A DNA stretch of 64,000 nucleotides from CAZSSM01 sp964609385. Its GTDB lineage: Bacteria > Planctomycetota > Planctomycetia > Isosphaerales > Isosphaeraceae. The position numbers and the translations under genes are program-made. This document shows positions 34,867 through 43,751 of this stretch, piece by piece (positions within the stretch are counted from its first letter, which is position 1; every line of letters begins with the position of its first letter). The notes beneath the pieces were generated by a model, which worked only from the letters and a program-made list of their open reading frames with translations, did no database searches and was not told the origin of the DNA. Location of the stretch: the NCBI GenBank assembly GCA_964609385.1, contig CAZSSM010000016.1:1-64000 (forward strand), written 5' to 3'.

Positions 34867-36246
34867 GTGCGATACTTCACATTGATTATTTTCATTTTGG
34901 TGTGTGGCTCGATGATTGGAACAGGGCTCGGAGTCGTCCAGGGTGCCGAGCCGTTGCGGGTGGGCACCTTTGAGGTCGATGCCTCGCCTCGGTTGGGGGC
35001 TCCCTTGGCGTATGATCCTTGCGAGGAGGTGGAAACGCCCTTGAGTTGTCGGGGATTGGTCATCCTGGGGGTTGATGAGCCGATCGTGCTGGTGGCTGTC
35101 GATTGGATCGGTGTGGGCAACGCGTCACAGGACGCGTTCAAGGAAGCGATCGCTGAGGCGGTCGAGGGCGATCCGCGTCGAGTTGCCGTCCACGCCCTCC
35201 ATCAACACGATGCACCCGAGGCGGACCGTACGGCCGCCGAACTGCTCGCCCCGTTCGAGCTGGCCGAGAAGGTTTACGATCCCGCTTGGGAGCGCGACGT
35301 GATCGCGAGGACCGCGTCGGCCGCCCGAGAGGCCGTCGAATCGGCGCGCCCGGCGACGCACCTGGGGCTCGGTGAGGCGCGGGTCGTCGAGGTCGCCTCG
35401 AACCGTCGGATCCTTGGCGAAGACGGTCGGGTCCGCGCGACGCGTTACACCGCCTGCCGAGACCCCGAACTCCGCGCTGAGCCGGCCGGCACAATTGACC
35501 CGATGCTCAAGATGATCAGCTTCTGGGCCGACGATACGCCGATCGCCACCCTGACTTACTACGCGACCCATCCCCAAAGCTATTACCGGACCGGCCTGGC
35601 CAACCCCGACTTCCCCGGACTGGCCCGCAACGCCTATCAGGAAACGACCGGCGTGCCCTTAATACATTTCAACGGGGCCGGTGGCAACATCGGGGCGGGC
35701 AAGTGGAACGACGGATCTCCGGCAAACCGACAGGTTCTTGTCGAGAAGGTCGAAGATGCCTTGCGATCGGCCTGGGAATCGACCGAGAGAAAGCCGATCC
35801 GAACTGAGGACGTGGACTGGCGGACCGTGCCGGTCCGTTTAGTCCCAGCGCGCCATCTTATGGAGGATGACTTGCGACAACGGCTCGGAGACGAGGCCGG
35901 TTCGCTGGCCGATCGGGCCAAAGCGGCCAACGACCTGGCCTGGCTGCTCCGGAATCGCGAACGGGACATCGAGCTGACCTGTCTTCGACTCGGGCGCGCT
36001 GCGATCGTCCACATGCCCGGCGAGCTGTTCGTCGAGTATCAACTGGCCGCCCAGGCGATGCGGCCCGACCTCTTCGTGGCGATGGCGGCCTATGGCGACT
36101 ACGGACCGGGCTACATCGGCACCGCCGAGGCCTACGTTCAGGGAGGGTATGAGGCCAGCCCACGTGCCTCGCTCGTGTCACCACTCAACGAACCGATCCT
36201 TCTCAACGCGATGGCAGAGATCCTTGAAGCAGGCCAACAACAATAA
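34867..36246 (+). CDS. Neutral/alkaline ceramidase-like secreted protein
   Basis: A 459-residue exported protein. The GTG at 34867 with GGAG 6 nt upstream begins a clean signal peptide (MRYFTLIIFILVCGSMIGTG, cleavage near VQGAEP); ATGs at 34831, 34849 and 34855 are alternatives. The body resembles the N-terminal catalytic domain of neutral/alkaline non-lysosomal ceramidases: an opening RVGTFEVDASPRLGAPL, the His-rich VHALHQHDAPEAD, YYATHPQSYY and HFNGAGGNIG, plus PGYIGTAEAYVQGGYE near the end. These are the zinc-ligand and conserved regions in the family. Planctomycete members are usually annotated only as ceramidase-like, and lipid specificity is not shown. It is divergent from the fusion gene. 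Confidence 0.82.
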   Translation: MRYFTLIIFILVCGSMIGTGLGVVQGAEPLRVGTFEVDASPRLGAPLAYDPCEEVETPLSCRGLVILGVDEPIVLVAVDWIGVGNASQDAFKEAIAEAVEGDPRRVAVHALHQHDAPEADRTAAELLAPFELAEKVYDPAWERDVIARTASAAREAVESARPATHLGLGEARVVEVASNRRILGEDGRVRATRYTACRDPELRAEPAGTIDPMLKMISFWADDTPIATLTYYATHPQSYYRTGLANPDFPGLARNAYQETTGVPLIHFNGAGGNIGAGKWNDGSPANRQVLVEKVEDALRSAWESTERKPIRTEDVDWRTVPVRLVPARHLMEDDLRQRLGDEAGSLADRAKAANDLAWLLRNRERDIELTCLRLGRAAIVHMPGELFVEYQLAAQAMRPDLFVAMAAYGDYGPGYIGTAEAYVQGGYEASPRASLVSPLNEPILLNAMAEILEAGQQQ

Positions 36247-36292
36247 ATTACAAAACTTGTGCACGTGCAGAAATCATCTCTACGTGATTCGA

Positions 36293-36320
36293 AGCGTCCC
36301 TGATCGGGATCGCGGACGCT
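36293..36320 (+). terminator. Possible terminator after the ceramidase-like gene
   Basis: Arms AGCGTCC (36293-36299) and GGACGCT (36314-36320) with an inner GATC/GATC pairing, about 45 nt after the stop codon. There is no U tract, so the call is tentative. Confidence 0.4.
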
Positions 36321-36463
36321 AGACAGTGTCATCGAGTCGCGAGTACGATGAGCTTAGTCAGACGATCGTCGTGGCTTGATGGACGGGTTCTGGCGATCGC
36401 GGCTTTTCTCCCGAAAGGGAACGCATCAGATCGAACGACTTCCCCCCAGCAACGAGGTGACGG

Positions 36464-38992
36464 ATGCGAACGTTGAGGATGTTCGATTGCGCTTTGATGT
36501 CGGTTCTGGTCACCGCCTTGGCAAGCTCGGCGATTTCCCCCGCTTCGGCGCAGGAGGAGCTGGCCCGGTTCGTCCCGGCCGATGACCTGGCAATCTATGT
36601 GGAATATCGGGGCTTGGACTCCTGCCGTACGGCTTGGCGTGAGACGGCCGCCCACCGGATCCTCGACGAGACCGGGACCGGGGCGATGCTCCGCTCAGTC
36701 GTAATGCAGGTGATTGATCGGCTCCTTCAGGAGGCGCCCTCCGATCTGCCGATGGACCGGATCCAGATCGAGCAGGTCGTCGAGACAATTGTCGCGCGGG
36801 GTTTCGTCCTGGGCGTCAGCGTCGACCCGGAGACGGGCGATCCGAACCGGATCAGCGCGGCGGTGGGCGGCCTGGGCCGGGGCGATTTGCGGCGAGCGAT
36901 CGAGTCGAACCTGAACGCGAGCGGCCAATTGCCGCCCTTCCGCAACACGGCCACGGGCGATCGGGTCGCGGCGGCCGGCCCCTTAGTCCTGGCCTTCCTC
37001 GACGAAGACCTGGTCATCTCCTTCAACCCGAATCGTCGGGGCGGTCCGCAACCGCCCGACCTCGAGGCCGAGGTCCGTCGGAGCGTTCTCGAGTTGGATC
37101 GCCGTCGCGAACTGCTGCGTGACGGCGACGGGATGACCCCAGCCTTCGCCGCGTTTGTCGACATCAAAGCGCTTCCCGAGTTGCCATCCGAGGCCTTGGA
37201 CTTAGGACTCGGCGGATTAGAGAGCATTTCGGCACGTTTCGGGTTCGACGGCCGGACTGTGGTCAACGAGCTTACGGCGGAGACCGCTTCGCCCCGAGAG
37301 GGCTTGCTCAGCCTGCTCGACCAGCCCCGGTTCGAGGCCTCGACGATGCTGCCGGTCCCGGCCGATGCGACGAGCTTCCTGACCTACTCGCTGGACTACA
37401 ACCGAGTCCTCGACCAAGTCCTGCGCTTGGTCTCGACGGCCGAGCCCGACGCGGTGAACCAGTTCGACCGCGCCCTGGCCGATGCGCGTCGGCGGACTGG
37501 CGTCGATATCCGACGCGACCTCCTCGGTCAACTGGGACCGCGTGTCTCGATCTATGTCGACCCGGCCGAAATCGGCGACAACCTGTCGATTCCCTTCTAC
37601 GGGGCGATCCCCAAGTTCGCGATGGTCACCGAGGTTCGCGATTCCCGGGCAATGGCTCGGACGCTCGACCGCCTGATGCGGTTCGTCAATGCGCAACTGC
37701 AACAGCTCGGTAGTGGGATGTATGCCCTCCAGAGGGAGGGATCGATCCGACCGGCGGCCCTGGACGAACTCGACGTGCTCGCTGCCCAGTTCCGACCGGC
37801 CGAGGGCGGACGTCGAGGCTATCGGCTGGTCATTCCACCGGGTGTCCTCACGCTCCCGGCCGGATTTCAGCCCACGGTCCTGTTGGGCGAGAAGACGCTC
37901 GTCCTGTCGGTCAATCCGAAGACCGCGCGCGAGGCCTTGGCGCTGGAGTCGAACCCCTCGGGATCGTGGATGGATCAGCCCGAAAACGCGGAGCTGATCG
38001 ACGGGCTGCCCGAAGATCTGACCGTCTTCAACGTGAGCGATCCGAGGACCAGTCTGCCCGAGATCCTCGTCAATATGCCGGCGATCGTTCAAGCGATCGG
38101 CGCGGCGGCCGCAAGCAACTCGGCCTCCTCCAACCCCGGGTCGGCGTTCCTGCTCCGCTACGACCCCGACGACCTGCCCGAGACCGAAGCGATCCGCGAA
38201 CTCCTTTTTCCGAACGTCACTGTGATGGCCGTCGAGGAGGGTGGCGTCCGGCTAGTCACGCGCTCGTCGATGCCCGGCGGCGACCTCGATCTCAGCAGCA
38301 GCGCGACTACGGTCCCAGTACTCATCGCCCTGCTGTTACCTGCTGTCCAGTCGGCGCGCGAGGCCGCCCGACGCGCCCAGTCGATGAACAACCTCAAGCA
38401 GATTGGCTTGGCGGCGTTCAACTATGAGTCGGCCAACGGGCACTTCCCCGCCCAGGCGATCACCGATGATAATGGTCGGCCGTTGCTGAGCTGGCGGGTG
38501 GCCATTCTCCCATATATTGAAGAGGGGGCTCTCTACGAGGAGTTCCACCTCAACGAACCCTGGGACAGCCCACACAACAGGGCTCTCATCGAGCGGATGC
38601 CGCAAGTCTATGCCTCGACGAACGTCCCTCAGACGACCGAGCAGGGCCTGACCTTCTATCGTGGGATCTCCGGAGACCAGGGAATCTTTACCGTCAAACC
38701 TGACGGAAAGGGTCGACGGATCGCTGAGATTTGGGATGGGACGTCCAACACGATCATGGCCGGTGAGGCGGCTGAGCCGGTCATCTGGACCAAGCCCGAG
38801 GACATCCCCGTCCCTGAGGACCCCGTTCGTCTCATCGAGATCTTTGGCGGAGAGCAGCGGCCCGGAGGCGCCAACGCTCTGTTTTCCGATGGCTCAGTCC
38901 GATTTCTCTCTGAGGCAATTGATCCCATGGTCCTTCGCGCGATCATGACAATTAATGGTGGCGAGATTATCAGCGCCGACCAGATCAATTAA
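36464..38992 (+). CDS. Large exported protein with C-terminal DUF1559 domain
   Basis: An 842-residue protein. The ATG at 36464 follows GAGGTGACGG and starts a signal peptide (CALMSVLVTALASSAISPAS). Residues about 35-600 form a region with a DUF3352-like flavour (FVPADDLAIYVEYRGLDS, long alternating strands and helices). Residues about 610-842 are DUF1559: a hydrophobic pilin-like segment VLIALLLPAVQSAREAARRA, NNLKQIGLAAFNYES, LSWRVAILPYIE, TSNTIMAGE, and the terminal NALFSDGSVRFLS. Most DUF1559 proteins are short and begin with the pilin-like helix, whereas here the domain is C-terminal. Function is unknown. A strong terminator follows. Confidence 0.85.
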   Translation: MRTLRMFDCALMSVLVTALASSAISPASAQEELARFVPADDLAIYVEYRGLDSCRTAWRETAAHRILDETGTGAMLRSVVMQVIDRLLQEAPSDLPMDRIQIEQVVETIVARGFVLGVSVDPETGDPNRISAAVGGLGRGDLRRAIESNLNASGQLPPFRNTATGDRVAAAGPLVLAFLDEDLVISFNPNRRGGPQPPDLEAEVRRSVLELDRRRELLRDGDGMTPAFAAFVDIKALPELPSEALDLGLGGLESISARFGFDGRTVVNELTAETASPREGLLSLLDQPRFEASTMLPVPADATSFLTYSLDYNRVLDQVLRLVSTAEPDAVNQFDRALADARRRTGVDIRRDLLGQLGPRVSIYVDPAEIGDNLSIPFYGAIPKFAMVTEVRDSRAMARTLDRLMRFVNAQLQQLGSGMYALQREGSIRPAALDELDVLAAQFRPAEGGRRGYRLVIPPGVLTLPAGFQPTVLLGEKTLVLSVNPKTAREALALESNPSGSWMDQPENAELIDGLPEDLTVFNVSDPRTSLPEILVNMPAIVQAIGAAAASNSASSNPGSAFLLRYDPDDLPETEAIRELLFPNVTVMAVEEGGVRLVTRSSMPGGDLDLSSSATTVPVLIALLLPAVQSAREAARRAQSMNNLKQIGLAAFNYESANGHFPAQAITDDNGRPLLSWRVAILPYIEEGALYEEFHLNEPWDSPHNRALIERMPQVYASTNVPQTTEQGLTFYRGISGDQGIFTVKPDGKGRRIAEIWDGTSNTIMAGEAAEPVIWTKPEDIPVPEDPVRLIEIFGGEQRPGGANALFSDGSVRFLSEAIDPMVLRAIMTINGGEIISADQIN

Positions 38993-39038
38993 ATTCTTTT
39001 CAACAAGCTACGGTATTTTATATGCTGACTATTTTTCG

Positions 39039-39082
39039 CGCCCGTTCCTGCTCACAACGCGGGAGCGGGCGTTCTCTTTTCT
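39039..39082 (+). terminator. Rho-independent terminator after the DUF1559 gene
   Basis: A 13-bp stem (arms 39039-39051 and 39059-39071, with two G-U pairs) closes a 7-nt loop and is followed by the T-rich run TTCTCTTTTCTTC. Confidence 0.85.
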
Positions 39083-39271
39083 TCTCGTCAGGGTCTTTGG
39101 GCATGGTCTTCCCACGTCTTCTGCTCGAGTAACCGATTGCTTCGCTCCCAAAGGCTTAACTGCGGATGAGAGGGAAACGTCTTCGCCTCATCAACTTAGG
39201 TCGATTGACCGCTGACGAATTGGGATCGAGAATGGCCCTGCCCTCCCTTCCCCGACTCGGAGCCAAGATCG

Positions 39272-41023
39272 ATGAAGTTGTACACCAAGATTCTGCTCGG
39301 GATGCTCGTGGGCGTCCTGCTCGGCCTGCTGGTTGGGCCCAACTCCTTTATGCTCCCTCAGGGTGGGGTCCGGCTCGGTGGTGGAGCGAGCGTTCTCCAA
39401 GCGCCCTCAGAGGACGCCGAGCCTGAACCGCTCGCCGAAGGCTTGGCGACAGCCAAGATTGTCGAAGTCTTGGACCCCGAGGCCGTCGAGGACGATCCGC
39501 GCTGGCTCCGAATCGCCTGGACGCTCGATTCCCGAGAGCGGTTGGCCTTGGAGCAAGCGGGCGTCGATGTTGCCGACGCGCAGGATGGCGAACCGATCAT
39601 CGGCTTCGTGGACGAGTCGACGATCGGCGTCACGCGCTATTCGAGGCTTGGACAAACCTTTGTGGATTGCACCGAGTGGATCGGCCGACTGTTCCTGGCC
39701 CTGATCAAGATGGTCGTGGTGCCTTTGGTCTTCTGCTCTTTGGCAGTCGGTGTGGCCTCGCTAGGCGACATCAGTCGTCTCGGCCGGATTGGTAGTCGGA
39801 CCCTCGGACTCTTCGTGGTCACGACCTGTCTCGCCCTGATGATCGGGGTCGGCCTGGCCAACCTCGTGGGACCAGGCCGATTCGTCGGCGAGGCCGACCG
39901 CGCGCAACTGCTCGCCTCGTACGAAGGGGCGGCTCAGACTCGCGTAGACAGCGCGACGGAGGCCCCCGGATTCGTCGACCAACTCCTCAACATCGTGCCG
40001 GGCAACCCCCTGGCCGCCCTCGCCTCTGGTCAGATGCTCCAGATCATCTTCTTCGCCCTCGCACTTGGCATCGCCCTGACGCTCATCGACGACCGGCACT
40101 CGCAGCCGGTTCTCGACGGCCTGATCGGGGTGAACGAGGCGATGATCAAGCTGGTGCATCTGGTGATGAAGCTGGCTCCCTACGGTGTCGCCGCCCTGCT
40201 CTTTAAGGTCGTCGGCACGACTGGTTTCTCCGTCCTCTTGGCCTTGAGCGTCTATGCGTTGGTGGTGGTTTCTGGTTTGCTCTTGCACATGACGTTCGTC
40301 TATGGCGGTCTGGTCAAGCTCGGCGCTCGGTTGCCGTTCCTGGGATTCCTCGCCGGGATCCGTTCGGCCCTGATGGTCGCCTTCTCCACGTCGAGTTCGT
40401 CGGCGGCCTTGCCGGTGACGAAGGAGTGTTGTGAGAACAATCTCGGCGTGAGCCCTCAGGTCTCCAGCTTCGTCCTACCTCTTGGTGCGACCGTCAACAT
40501 GGACGGCACCGCACTCTACCAAGGCGTCGCGGCGATCTTCATCGCTCAGATCTATGGGTTGGACCTGAGCCTAAGCGAACAGGCTACGGTCGTCGGAACG
40601 GCAACACTAGCCTCGGTCGGCGCTGCCGGTGTGCCCGGCGCGGGGATCATCACACTGGTCCTGGTCCTGACGGCCATCAATGTGCCGACCGAGGGCCTGG
40701 CCCTGATCCTCGGGGTCGACCGACTCCTCGACATGCTCCGGACGACCGTCAACGTCGTTGGCGACAGCACTGCGACCACCGTGATGGCGCGGCTGGAAGG
40801 CGATTCGATCCACCCGCCTGGACCGAAGATCGAAGCGTTTGATCGACCCGACGACGAACCTGTCGAAGCAACCTCGACTGAGGAGCCAACGGACGAACCG
40901 ACCGACGGTAAGCCACGTGCGGGTGGAGATGCGTCCGCGACAAATGGCGTTGGTGCGGTTGATCGTGCCGAGAAACCGCCGGAGATCTCTGAGGTGGAGA
41001 CCTCCGACAATCGGTCGAGTTGA
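39272..41023 (+). CDS. Sodium:dicarboxylate (DAACS) symporter with an extracytoplasmic insert
   Basis: A 583-residue transporter of the glutamate/dicarboxylate:cation symporter family (GltP/DctA type). TM1 is LYTKILLGMLVGVLLGLLVG. Between TM1 and TM2 lies an unusual soluble stretch of about 100 residues (about 30-128), acidic, with LQAPSEDAEPEPLAEGLATA. The transporter core is complete: the serine-rich hairpin STSSSSAALPVT, the substrate-site motif GATVNMDGTALYQ, and DRLLDMLRTTVNVVGDS. A polar acidic C-terminal tail of about 65 residues follows. Transport of C4-dicarboxylates or acidic amino acids with Na+ or H+ is the family role; the exact substrate is not deducible. It converges with the metallophosphoesterase gene. 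Confidence 0.92.
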   Translation: MKLYTKILLGMLVGVLLGLLVGPNSFMLPQGGVRLGGGASVLQAPSEDAEPEPLAEGLATAKIVEVLDPEAVEDDPRWLRIAWTLDSRERLALEQAGVDVADAQDGEPIIGFVDESTIGVTRYSRLGQTFVDCTEWIGRLFLALIKMVVVPLVFCSLAVGVASLGDISRLGRIGSRTLGLFVVTTCLALMIGVGLANLVGPGRFVGEADRAQLLASYEGAAQTRVDSATEAPGFVDQLLNIVPGNPLAALASGQMLQIIFFALALGIALTLIDDRHSQPVLDGLIGVNEAMIKLVHLVMKLAPYGVAALLFKVVGTTGFSVLLALSVYALVVVSGLLLHMTFVYGGLVKLGARLPFLGFLAGIRSALMVAFSTSSSSAALPVTKECCENNLGVSPQVSSFVLPLGATVNMDGTALYQGVAAIFIAQIYGLDLSLSEQATVVGTATLASVGAAGVPGAGIITLVLVLTAINVPTEGLALILGVDRLLDMLRTTVNVVGDSTATTVMARLEGDSIHPPGPKIEAFDRPDDEPVEATSTEEPTDEPTDGKPRAGGDASATNGVGAVDRAEKPPEISEVETSDNRSS

Positions 41024-41040
41024 AGCACTCTTCGACAGCA

Positions 41041-41072
41041 GAGCATCGGTGTCATCAAGATGACCGATGCTC
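41041..41072. terminator. Bidirectional hairpin between symporter and phosphoesterase genes
   Basis: GAGCATCGG pairs with CCGATGCTC, extended by TCATC/GATGA with a 2-nt bulge. It lies between two convergent genes and touches the phosphoesterase stop codon. Confidence 0.65.
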
Positions 41073-41769
41073 AAAGCTCGATCTTCAAGGGCCGAAACCC
41101 GATGGCGTCGGCGGCAACGCATCGATAAAGGATCCTGTCGCGGCGCCCAGAGGCCGTTGCCGACCACTGATGAGTCCCATGAACGTGCCCATACAGGCAG
41201 GCCTCGACACCAGCCTCAACCATCAAAGGGACCCAAGGGCCGGGCCGACCACGGAGGTCGAAGGGCGGGAAGTGCCAAAGGACGAGGATCGGCTCATCGG
41301 CTTCACGGAGAACTTGAGCCTGGTCTAGTGCTTGGACGAGGACGTCGCGCTCGTGATCGGCCGCATGCTGTTGGTCGCGATTAGCGTCGTCGTTGGGGAC
41401 GGGAGCGCCCTGGGTGCCACAGAGGATGACCCCGTTGAGGCGGATCGCGTCGCCACAGACGGCAAATTGGTCGTCACGGAGCATTCGACGGACCACCTCT
41501 GTGTCGTTCCACCAACGGTCATGGTTGCCCGGGCTGAGGACCTTCCGCCCGGGGAGCCGAGACAACCAATTGAGGTCGGGCTGAAGCTCACGGTGGTTGA
41601 CGGCCATCGAGATGTCGCCGGGGATCAGCACGAGGTCTTCCGGACCGACCACCTCACGCCAGTACTCCTCGATCTTCCGAGCCTGCTCCGCCCAGCGCGA
41701 GCCGAAGCGGTCGGTCCGCCAGCGGCCACCCGAGCCGAGATGAAGGTCGGCGATTGCCCAGATCATCAT
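41071..41769 (-). CDS. Calcineurin-like metallophosphoesterase
   Basis: A 232-residue dinuclear metal phosphoesterase. All metal-ligand motifs are present in order: ADLHLG at residue 7, LIPGDISMA, LSPGNHDRWW, VLWHFPPFD, and the terminal YGHVHGTHQW. It belongs to the group of small predicted phosphohydrolases annotated as YkuE/SbcD-like. The ATG at 41769 has GAGGG about 6 nt upstream and is followed directly by a second ATG. The substrate, whether nucleotide, phosphoprotein or phospholipid, is unknown. It is divergent from the phosphofructokinase gene. Confidence 0.9.
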   Translation of the reverse strand: MMIWAIADLHLGSGGRWRTDRFGSRWAEQARKIEEYWREVVGPEDLVLIPGDISMAVNHRELQPDLNWLSRLPGRKVLSPGNHDRWWNDTEVVRRMLRDDQFAVCGDAIRLNGVILCGTQGAPVPNDDANRDQQHAADHERDVLVQALDQAQVLREADEPILVLWHFPPFDLRGRPGPWVPLMVEAGVEACLYGHVHGTHQWSATASGRRDRILYRCVAADAIGFRPLKIEL

Positions 41770-42145
41770 TAGGATCCCTCATTAGTCAACTAGTAAAATA
41801 TTTCCGTCTTCTTGATCAATCGTAACCTCAAGAGGGTGTTGATTGCCTTGGAGGCCTTGTCGTCTGATCGTCGACCATTATTCCAATACCGACAGGGGAT
41901 CGGGGATTGGTATGAACCTCGGAGTTTCCGAATAACTGCCCGATAGCCAACAGATAGCAACTCAAGCAGGCACTTCGAACAGCCTTGATCCTCGCTTATT
42001 CCGATATGATGGACCCCCGGGTGGCCCTTGCGATCAGGTCGGAGTCCGGGGATATGAACGCCGTTGTGGGTTCCCTTCGCCAGCGTTAGGATGAGCATTC
42101 CCGCTCATCTCGTGTCAGTTCAACTCTCCCCAGGATGCTTCACCG
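41770..42145. other. Divergent intergenic region with only doubtful short frames
   Basis: About 375 bases with somewhat lower GC than its surroundings. A 102-codon frame on the minus strand (41790-42098) and two shorter plus-strand frames overlap here, none with a good ribosome site or recognised family. The region must contain promoters for the two flanking genes. It could also be a decayed gene. Confidence 0.35.
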
Positions 42146-43486
42146 ATGACTGCTCAACCTGGCAGCCTCGCCGAGATCCGTCGCGCTGCCTTGCTCTTCT
42201 CGGGAGGCCCGGCCCCAGCGGCCAACGCAGTGATCTCGACGGCCGCCGCGTCGTTCCTCCAACACGGAATCGAAGTCGTTGGCGCGCTCAACGGCTACTC
42301 GAACCTAATGGAGTATCGACCCGATCGACCCTTGGTCGACGGAACAGATTATCTGACCCTGGATTACGCGCGACTCCGACGGACCCGAAACAGCCGAGGG
42401 ATCTTGATCGGCACTGCACGAGCCAACCCGGGTAAGCTCGTCCAGGCACCCGATCATCTTCAGGATCCGGAGCGTACGGCGCCCTTGCAGACGGTCTACG
42501 ATGCGCTTCGCTCGATCGGCGTCGATGCGCTGGTCTCGATCGGCGGCGACGACACGCTCAAGACCGCGAACAAATTCCAACGCTTCCAGGAAAATCTTCC
42601 GGAGGGAGCGCCTCGGATCCGCGTCGTCCACGTCCCCAAGACAATCGACAACGACTATACCGGGATCGACTACACCTTCGGCTACTTCACTGCTGTGGAG
42701 ACCCTCGCCAGTTTGATCCGCAATCTGCTGGCCGATGCCGAAGCGAATCGCTCTTACTTCTTAGCCGAGACCATGGGTCGCTATGCGGGCTGGTTGGCCT
42801 ATGGCGCGGCCATCGCCAGCGAGGCCAGCCTGGTCATTAGCGTGGAAGATATGGTCGGAGACTGCGTGGAGGATGAGACGGTGACGAACCCCGTCACCGG
42901 CGAGACGACCACCCGCAAGGTCATGAACACCGATGCGGTGGTCGGTCGGATTATTGGAACGATCCTGGCCCGCGAGAAGGATGGCAAGCACTTCGGCGTC
43001 ATCGTGCTGGCCGAGGGCTTGGCTGAGTACCTCCCGGCCAAGATGTTGGAAGGCATTCCGCGCGATGATCACGGTCATATCTCGATCGCTCAGGTCGACC
43101 TGGGCAAGAATCTCGGCAAAGTACTCGCGGACACCTATCGGGAGAGAACCGGCACGAAGAAGAAGATCACACCGATCCAACTGGGGTATGAAGCGCGTTG
43201 CGCAGCGCCGCATGCCTTCGACGTGATTCTGGGCAGTTCGTTGGGCGTTGGGGCCTTTCGAGCCCTCTGTGAACGCGGCCTGGACGGGGTCATGATCTCG
43301 GTCTCAGGACACTTCGAGTTGCAGTATGTTCCCTTCCACGAGTTGGTCGACCCCTCGACGCTGGTTACCCGCGTCCGATACATCGATTTGGCCTCGGACT
43401 TCCATCGCCTCGCACGGTTCCTGGAGATCGTCTCGACACCGAGCCTGGCCGAATTCGAGGACCACTTCCCCGACAACGCCCAATGA
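42146..43486 (+). CDS. pfp: 6-phosphofructokinase, probably pyrophosphate-dependent
   Basis: A 446-residue phosphofructokinase catalysing fructose-6-phosphate to fructose-1,6-bisphosphate. The phosphate-donor loop is GGDDTLKTAN, with Asp where ATP-dependent enzymes have Gly (GGDG), and the catalytic motif is PKTIDND, with Lys where ATP enzymes usually have Gly (GTIDND). Both are the hallmark of PPi-dependent enzymes, so the reaction is likely reversible. Also seen are AETMGRYAGWLA and QLGYEARCAAPHAFDV. The N-terminal LLFSGGPAPAANAVIS is the family opening. AGGA lies about 10 nt before ATG 42146. It is monocistronic as far as can be seen. Confidence 0.93.
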   Translation: MTAQPGSLAEIRRAALLFSGGPAPAANAVISTAAASFLQHGIEVVGALNGYSNLMEYRPDRPLVDGTDYLTLDYARLRRTRNSRGILIGTARANPGKLVQAPDHLQDPERTAPLQTVYDALRSIGVDALVSIGGDDTLKTANKFQRFQENLPEGAPRIRVVHVPKTIDNDYTGIDYTFGYFTAVETLASLIRNLLADAEANRSYFLAETMGRYAGWLAYGAAIASEASLVISVEDMVGDCVEDETVTNPVTGETTTRKVMNTDAVVGRIIGTILAREKDGKHFGVIVLAEGLAEYLPAKMLEGIPRDDHGHISIAQVDLGKNLGKVLADTYRERTGTKKKITPIQLGYEARCAAPHAFDVILGSSLGVGAFRALCERGLDGVMISVSGHFELQYVPFHELVDPSTLVTRVRYIDLASDFHRLARFLEIVSTPSLAEFEDHFPDNAQ

Positions 43487-43751
43487 CGATCGCGCCTCAC
43501 CTCTTTGTGAGACCGTTCGGAGAGACAACGAACCGACAACGAAGCGATGGGGTCCAACGGTCGACGAAGTCCTGCGGCTCGTCAGGTCAGATCAACGCAG
43601 GATCGGGCCGGTGTTGTGGGCCGGACCGACCAATACCCTGGAGGCCGGGCGCGGTCTCCCGGTACTCAGGTAGGGAGGGGGGTGCGACGATCGCCTCGAA
43701 CGATGGGCCTTGACCTGTCGCCGAGCCGGTTGCCCCACGCACCCCGGAGCC

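Noticed and set aside
41790..42098. 102-codon minus-strand frame upstream of the metallophosphoesterase
   Set aside because: No good ribosome site and no similarity recognised; kept only as an unexplained region in the findings.
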